Shown piece by piece: positions 6,639-8,117 of a stretch of 8,117 bases of DNA; within the stretch, counting starts at the first letter, position 1, and every line of letters begins with the position of its first letter. Where the stretch lies: contig DAOUSH010000015.1 of the NCBI GenBank assembly GCA_030627335.1, positions 1-8,117 of the forward strand, in the 5' to 3' direction. The stretch comes from Dehalococcoidia bacterium (GTDB lineage Bacteria > Chloroflexota > Dehalococcoidia > Dehalococcoidales > W693). The notes below the pieces were generated by a model. The model worked only from the letters and a program-made list of their open reading frames with translations. It was not told where the DNA came from and ran no database searches. The position numbers and the translations under genes were made by a program.

Positions 6639-7058
6639 TTACCTGCAGTTTTTGCAGATACCGAAAATAGCCAGGTGGCTTAATTCGGCATCAAAGTCAT
6701 AGTCCCGGGACAGAGCCGCCTTGAGCGGTGACAGCACCGATTCATCCATGTCTATAGTCTGGCCACACTTGTGGCAGACAAGGTGGTGGTGGTGCCCCTT
6801 TTTTATGCTGTGATAGCGCACCCGCCCATCGCCGAGGTCCGTCTCTGTTACCAGCCCCAACTCCTTTAACAGCTCAAGCGTGCGGTAGACGGTAGATATA
6901 TTCAGGTGCGGATACTGGTCACAGACCTGCATATATATTTCATCAGTGCTGATGTGGTCATCCGCCCCATCGACTGCATCCAGTATCATCAACCGCTGCG
7001 GCGTCAGGCGATACCCATGGCGACTCAGCTTATTTACTATATCTCCGGTCGTAATCAT
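6639..7058 (-). CDS. Fur-family metal-responsive transcriptional regulator
   Basis: A cytoplasmic DNA-binding protein of 139 residues with the start at ATG 7058. A winged-helix DNA-binding domain covers about 1-83 (GYRLTPQRLMIL, STDEIY, NISTVYRTLELLKELGLV, RYH). The metal-binding/dimerisation domain has a histidine run HHHH (89-92), a CxxC pair C95/C98 and a second CxxC C135/C138, the usual structural Zn site. A TTG-initiated extension to 7115 is rejected: that TTG lies in the -35 box of the gene's own promoter and has no Shine-Dalgarno, so the mRNA would not include it. The ribosome-binding site before 7058 is weak (AGGTTGGG). The gene sits directly before cbiM, with matching operator-like sites before both genes, so a nickel sensor (Nur-like) or another metal regulator of the importer is likely. 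Fur, Zur, PerR or Nur class cannot be told from sequence by eye. Confidence 0.9.
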   Translation of the reverse strand: MITTGDIVNKLSRHGYRLTPQRLMILDAVDGADDHISTDEIYMQVCDQYPHLNISTVYRTLELLKELGLVTETDLGDGRVRYHSIKKGHHHHLVCHKCGQTIDMDESVLSPLKAALSRDYDFDAELSHLAIFGICKNCR

Positions 7059-7086
7059 TAGCCCAACCTGCTGTAAAACTTGAAAT

Positions 7087-7115
7087 ACTATATCATAGAA
7101 CAATTGCAGATGCAA
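7087..7115 (-). promoter_or_regulatory. Promoter of the Fur-family regulator gene
   Basis: On the minus strand TTGCAT (7115-7110) and TATAGT (7092-7087) are separated by 17 bp. The -10 box has five of six consensus bases and the -35 box three. Transcription would start near 7080, about 22 nt before the ATG at 7058. The -35 box is one half-site of the palindromic operator, so a bound repressor would block RNA polymerase. Confidence 0.6.
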
Positions 7116-7132
7116 GGGGTTGCATCTGCAAT
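7103..7132. promoter_or_regulatory. Perfect 13-bp inverted repeat, probable autoregulatory operator
   Basis: ATTGCAGATGCAA (7103-7115) and its exact complement TTGCATCTGCAAT (7120-7132) flank GGGG. Each arm is itself a small dyad, TTGCA-N2-TGCAA, so the site has nested symmetry able to hold more than one dimer. Its centre, ATGCAA-GGGG-TTGCAT, matches the TTGCAA-N4-TTGCAA before cbiM. It lies 45 bp upstream of the Fur-family start and covers the -35 box. In RNA it would also fold as a hairpin with no T-run after it, so terminator function for dtd is less likely than an operator. Confidence 0.7.
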
Positions 7133-7146
7133 ATATTTCAATATTC

Positions 7147-7596
7147 CTAAAACTTGTCTTTGCTGTCCAGCAATATGGTCACCGGGCCGTCGTTGTGGAT
7201 TTCCACCTGCATATACTGCTGGAAGCGACCGGTCTCTACCTTCAACCCGGTGGCACGAGCCTGCTGGACAAACCGTTGAAACAGCTCTTCAGCCAGAGCC
7301 GGCGGTGCCGCATCGGTGAAACCGGGACGGCGTCCCTTTCTGGTATCCGCCAGCAGGGTAAACTGGCTCACCAGTAGCAGTTCGCCGCCGATATCCATAG
7401 CCGAGAGATTGAATCTGCCAGCTTCGTCGCCAAAGATACGCAGATTAACAACCTTTTGCACCAGGTACTCGACATCCCTTTCCCCATCGCCACCAGCCAC
7501 CCCGACAAAGACCACCAGTCCCTTGCCTATCCTGCCCACCTCACCGTCGGCAATACTGACCCTGCCTTCGGTTACTCGCTGTAGCAGCGCCTTCAC
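7147..7596 (-). CDS. dtd: D-aminoacyl-tRNA deacylase (DTD)
   Basis: This cytoplasmic proofreading enzyme hydrolyses D-amino acids, classically D-Tyr, from mischarged tRNA. Its 149 residues match the usual family length of about 145-150. The N-terminus MKALLQRVTEGRVSI is typical. The active-site motif SQFTL spans 77-81, followed by DTRKGRRPGF. NDGPVTILLDS spans 135-145 and contains the cross-subunit Gly-Pro (G137-P138) that rejects L-aminoacyl-tRNA. Before it the sequence reads FQQYMQV where many family members have FGAxM. The start is GTG 7596 with GAAGGGGG just upstream. It has its own promoter and ends 88 bp before the regulator's ATG. It appears to be a housekeeping neighbour, not part of the metal regulon. 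Confidence 0.95.
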   Translation of the reverse strand: MKALLQRVTEGRVSIADGEVGRIGKGLVVFVGVAGGDGERDVEYLVQKVVNLRIFGDEAGRFNLSAMDIGGELLLVSQFTLLADTRKGRRPGFTDAAPPALAEELFQRFVQQARATGLKVETGRFQQYMQVEIHNDGPVTILLDSKDKF

Positions 7597-7636
7597 TTTA
7601 GCCCCCTTCCCTGTTTATCAATCAGACCCTCCGCAC

Positions 7637-7665
7637 ATTCTAGCTTAACAGTTCAGCCGGGGCAA
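7637..7665 (-). promoter_or_regulatory. Promoter of dtd
   Basis: On the minus strand TTGCCC (7665-7660) and TAGAAT (7642-7637) are separated by 17 bp, with four and five consensus matches. The predicted transcription start near 7630 gives a leader of about 33 nt containing the GAAGGGGG ribosome-binding site of dtd. Confidence 0.6.
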
Positions 7666-7737
7666 TAAATACGGAGCTTTTCACCGGCACAAAATCTTTT
7701 TTAACCAGCCCTACAAAACGGTTGGATTATTATAGAC

Positions 7738-7767
7738 TTGCCGTTAAAAAGAGTGTAGAATTATGAT
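7738..7767 (+). promoter_or_regulatory. Possible promoter for the SWIM-protein gene
   Basis: TTGCCG (7738-7743) and TATGAT (7762-7767) are 18 bp apart in an AT-rich stretch of the divergent gap between dtd and the SWIM gene. A transcript from near 7774 would have a leader of just over 100 nt containing the 16-codon ORF and the hairpin. The match is moderate and alternatives are possible. Confidence 0.4.
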
Positions 7768-7791
7768 ATAGCCCTTGAGGAAGTGGACGAT

Positions 7792-7842
7792 ATGATTGTA
7801 ACAGCCTCAACGATAACGCGAAAACAGAAAGCACTGGCTTAG
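7792..7842 (+). CDS. Possible 16-aa leader peptide upstream of the SWIM gene
   Basis: ATG 7792 to TAG 7842 encodes MIVTASTITRKQKALA. GAGG at 7777-7780 is a possible ribosome-binding site, but at 11 nt it is rather far from the ATG. The last codons and stop overlap the left arm and loop of the hairpin at 7826-7859, so a translating ribosome would open the stem. That geometry resembles a leader peptide. An ORF this short can easily occur by chance, and I recognise no family. Confidence 0.3.
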   Translation: MIVTASTITRKQKALA

Positions 7843-7859
7843 AGTATCCGGTGCTTTCT
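7826..7859 (+). other. 12-bp hairpin in the leader of the SWIM gene
   Basis: AGAAAGCACTGG (7826-7837) pairs with CCGGTGCTTTCT (7848-7859) over 12 bp with one T-G wobble, around a 10-nt loop. It ends 6 nt before the AAGGAGGG ribosome-binding site (7866-7873). No T-run follows on the plus strand, so it is not a standard terminator in that direction. On the minus strand it is followed by GTTTTC, which could make it a weak leftward terminator. A role in controlling the downstream gene is inferred. Confidence 0.5.
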
Positions 7860-7880
7860 CAGGTTAAGGAGGGTGCCATT

Positions 7881-8117
7881 ATGCAGTCAAGTTTGATCGG
7901 GAAGATAGAAAAAGCAAAACACTACGCTCAGGAGCTGGAGCGGATTAGCTTCACCGAGTTCTCGGTGCAGTTTCGCGGTGAAAACGATACACACGAAACA
8001 GGATACCGGGCTGGCAAATGGCACTGTTCGTGCCACTTCTTTGCCAGCTGGGATATTTGCAGCCACACTATGGCTCTTGAGAGAATCCTGGTCAACATGC
8101 TGCCACAAGAGGCTTTA
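7881..8117 (+). CDS. Small SWIM zinc-finger protein, 5' part
   Basis: The frame is open from ATG 7881 to the window edge (79 codons), so the C-terminus is missing. AAGGAGGG lies 7 nt before the ATG. The protein begins with a helical segment (SLIGKIEKAKHYAQELERISF), then strand-like FTEFSVQFRGEND, then YRAGKWHCSCHFFASWDICSHTMALERIL. This contains the CxC...CxH ligand pattern of a SWIM domain (residues about 51-64: C, C, C, H) followed by the usual helix. SWIM domains bind zinc and mediate DNA or protein contacts. Here the domain is almost the whole visible protein rather than part of a helicase or transposase. Its role is unknown. The long upstream leader suggests its own regulation. Confidence 0.8.
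   Translation, partial: MQSSLIGKIEKAKHYAQELERISFTEFSVQFRGENDTHETGYRAGKWHCSCHFFASWDICSHTMALERILVNMLPQEAL

Noticed and set aside
6575..6640. Cobalamin riboswitch before cbiM
   Set aside because: The gap is only about 64 bp, far too short, and no B12-box-like sequence is seen.
6643..6657. CTGCAG...TTGCAG repeat beside the cbiM operator
   Set aside because: It is explained by the codons for the CxxC motif (Cys-Lys-Asn-Cys) at the end of the Fur-family protein.
7059..7115. Longer Fur-family protein from a TTG start at 7115
   Set aside because: The TTG lies inside the palindromic operator and -35 box, upstream of the predicted transcript start, with no ribosome-binding site; the extra residues do not look like the family.
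7103..7132. The 13-bp palindrome as an intrinsic terminator of dtd
   Set aside because: No T-run follows in the direction of dtd transcription, and the matching motif before cbiM makes an operator the better explanation.
7887..8108. Leftward 73-codon open frame at the right edge
   Set aside because: It is the shadow of the rightward SWIM zinc-finger gene, which has a strong ribosome-binding site and a recognisable CxC...CxH motif.

Overview
The window is a compact stretch of bacterial chromosome of moderate G+C. It carries Shine-Dalgarno-led genes in short operons and one TTG and one GTG start. The gene mix is a ComEA/ComEC pair, a four-gene CbiMNQO-type metal importer beside a Fur-family regulator, D-Tyr-tRNA deacylase, and a small SWIM zinc-finger protein. 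In my judgement this fits an anaerobic Chloroflexota/Dehalococcoidia-like bacterium, but that is an impression from gene style, not a placement. No rRNA, tRNA, insertion sequence, CRISPR array or prophage structure is visible.

Left part (1-4047). A truncated gene ending in a TrkA_C (RCK_C) domain finishes at 246. A lone leftward 87-codon gene of unknown function lies at 377-640. From about 700 a good sigma70-type promoter drives a rightward competence unit. It consists of comEA (SLBB plus helix-hairpin-helix, start reassigned to 818), comEC (TTG start; DUF4131, Competence and metallo-beta-lactamase domains), then a 67-codon membrane protein of the superinfection-immunity family. A short hairpin sits on the comEC stop codon.

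Middle and right (4069-7665, leftward). In transcription order the genes are dtd, a Fur-family regulator, then cbiM, a PDGLE/CbiN-like gene, cbiQ and cbiO. The regulator and cbiM each have a matching operator-like sequence just upstream, of the form (A/T)TGCAA-N4-TTGCA(A/T). At the regulator gene it forms the centre of a perfect 13-bp inverted repeat that covers the -35 box of a good promoter. No cobalamin riboswitch fits in the 64-bp gap before cbiM. The simplest reading is a self-regulating, metal-sensing repressor (Nur/Zur/Fur type, nickel favoured) controlling a nickel or cobalt ECF importer. dtd has its own promoter and looks like an unrelated neighbour.

Right edge (7666-8117). A non-coding stretch holds a possible promoter, a 16-codon leader-like ORF and a 12-bp hairpin. 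These precede a rightward gene for a small SWIM zinc-finger protein that runs off the window. The leader ORF and hairpin overlap in a way that resembles a translation-coupled leader.

The most interesting observations are the shared operator pair of the metal-uptake regulon and the leader ORF/hairpin in front of the SWIM gene. I did not find a clearly new multi-gene system.
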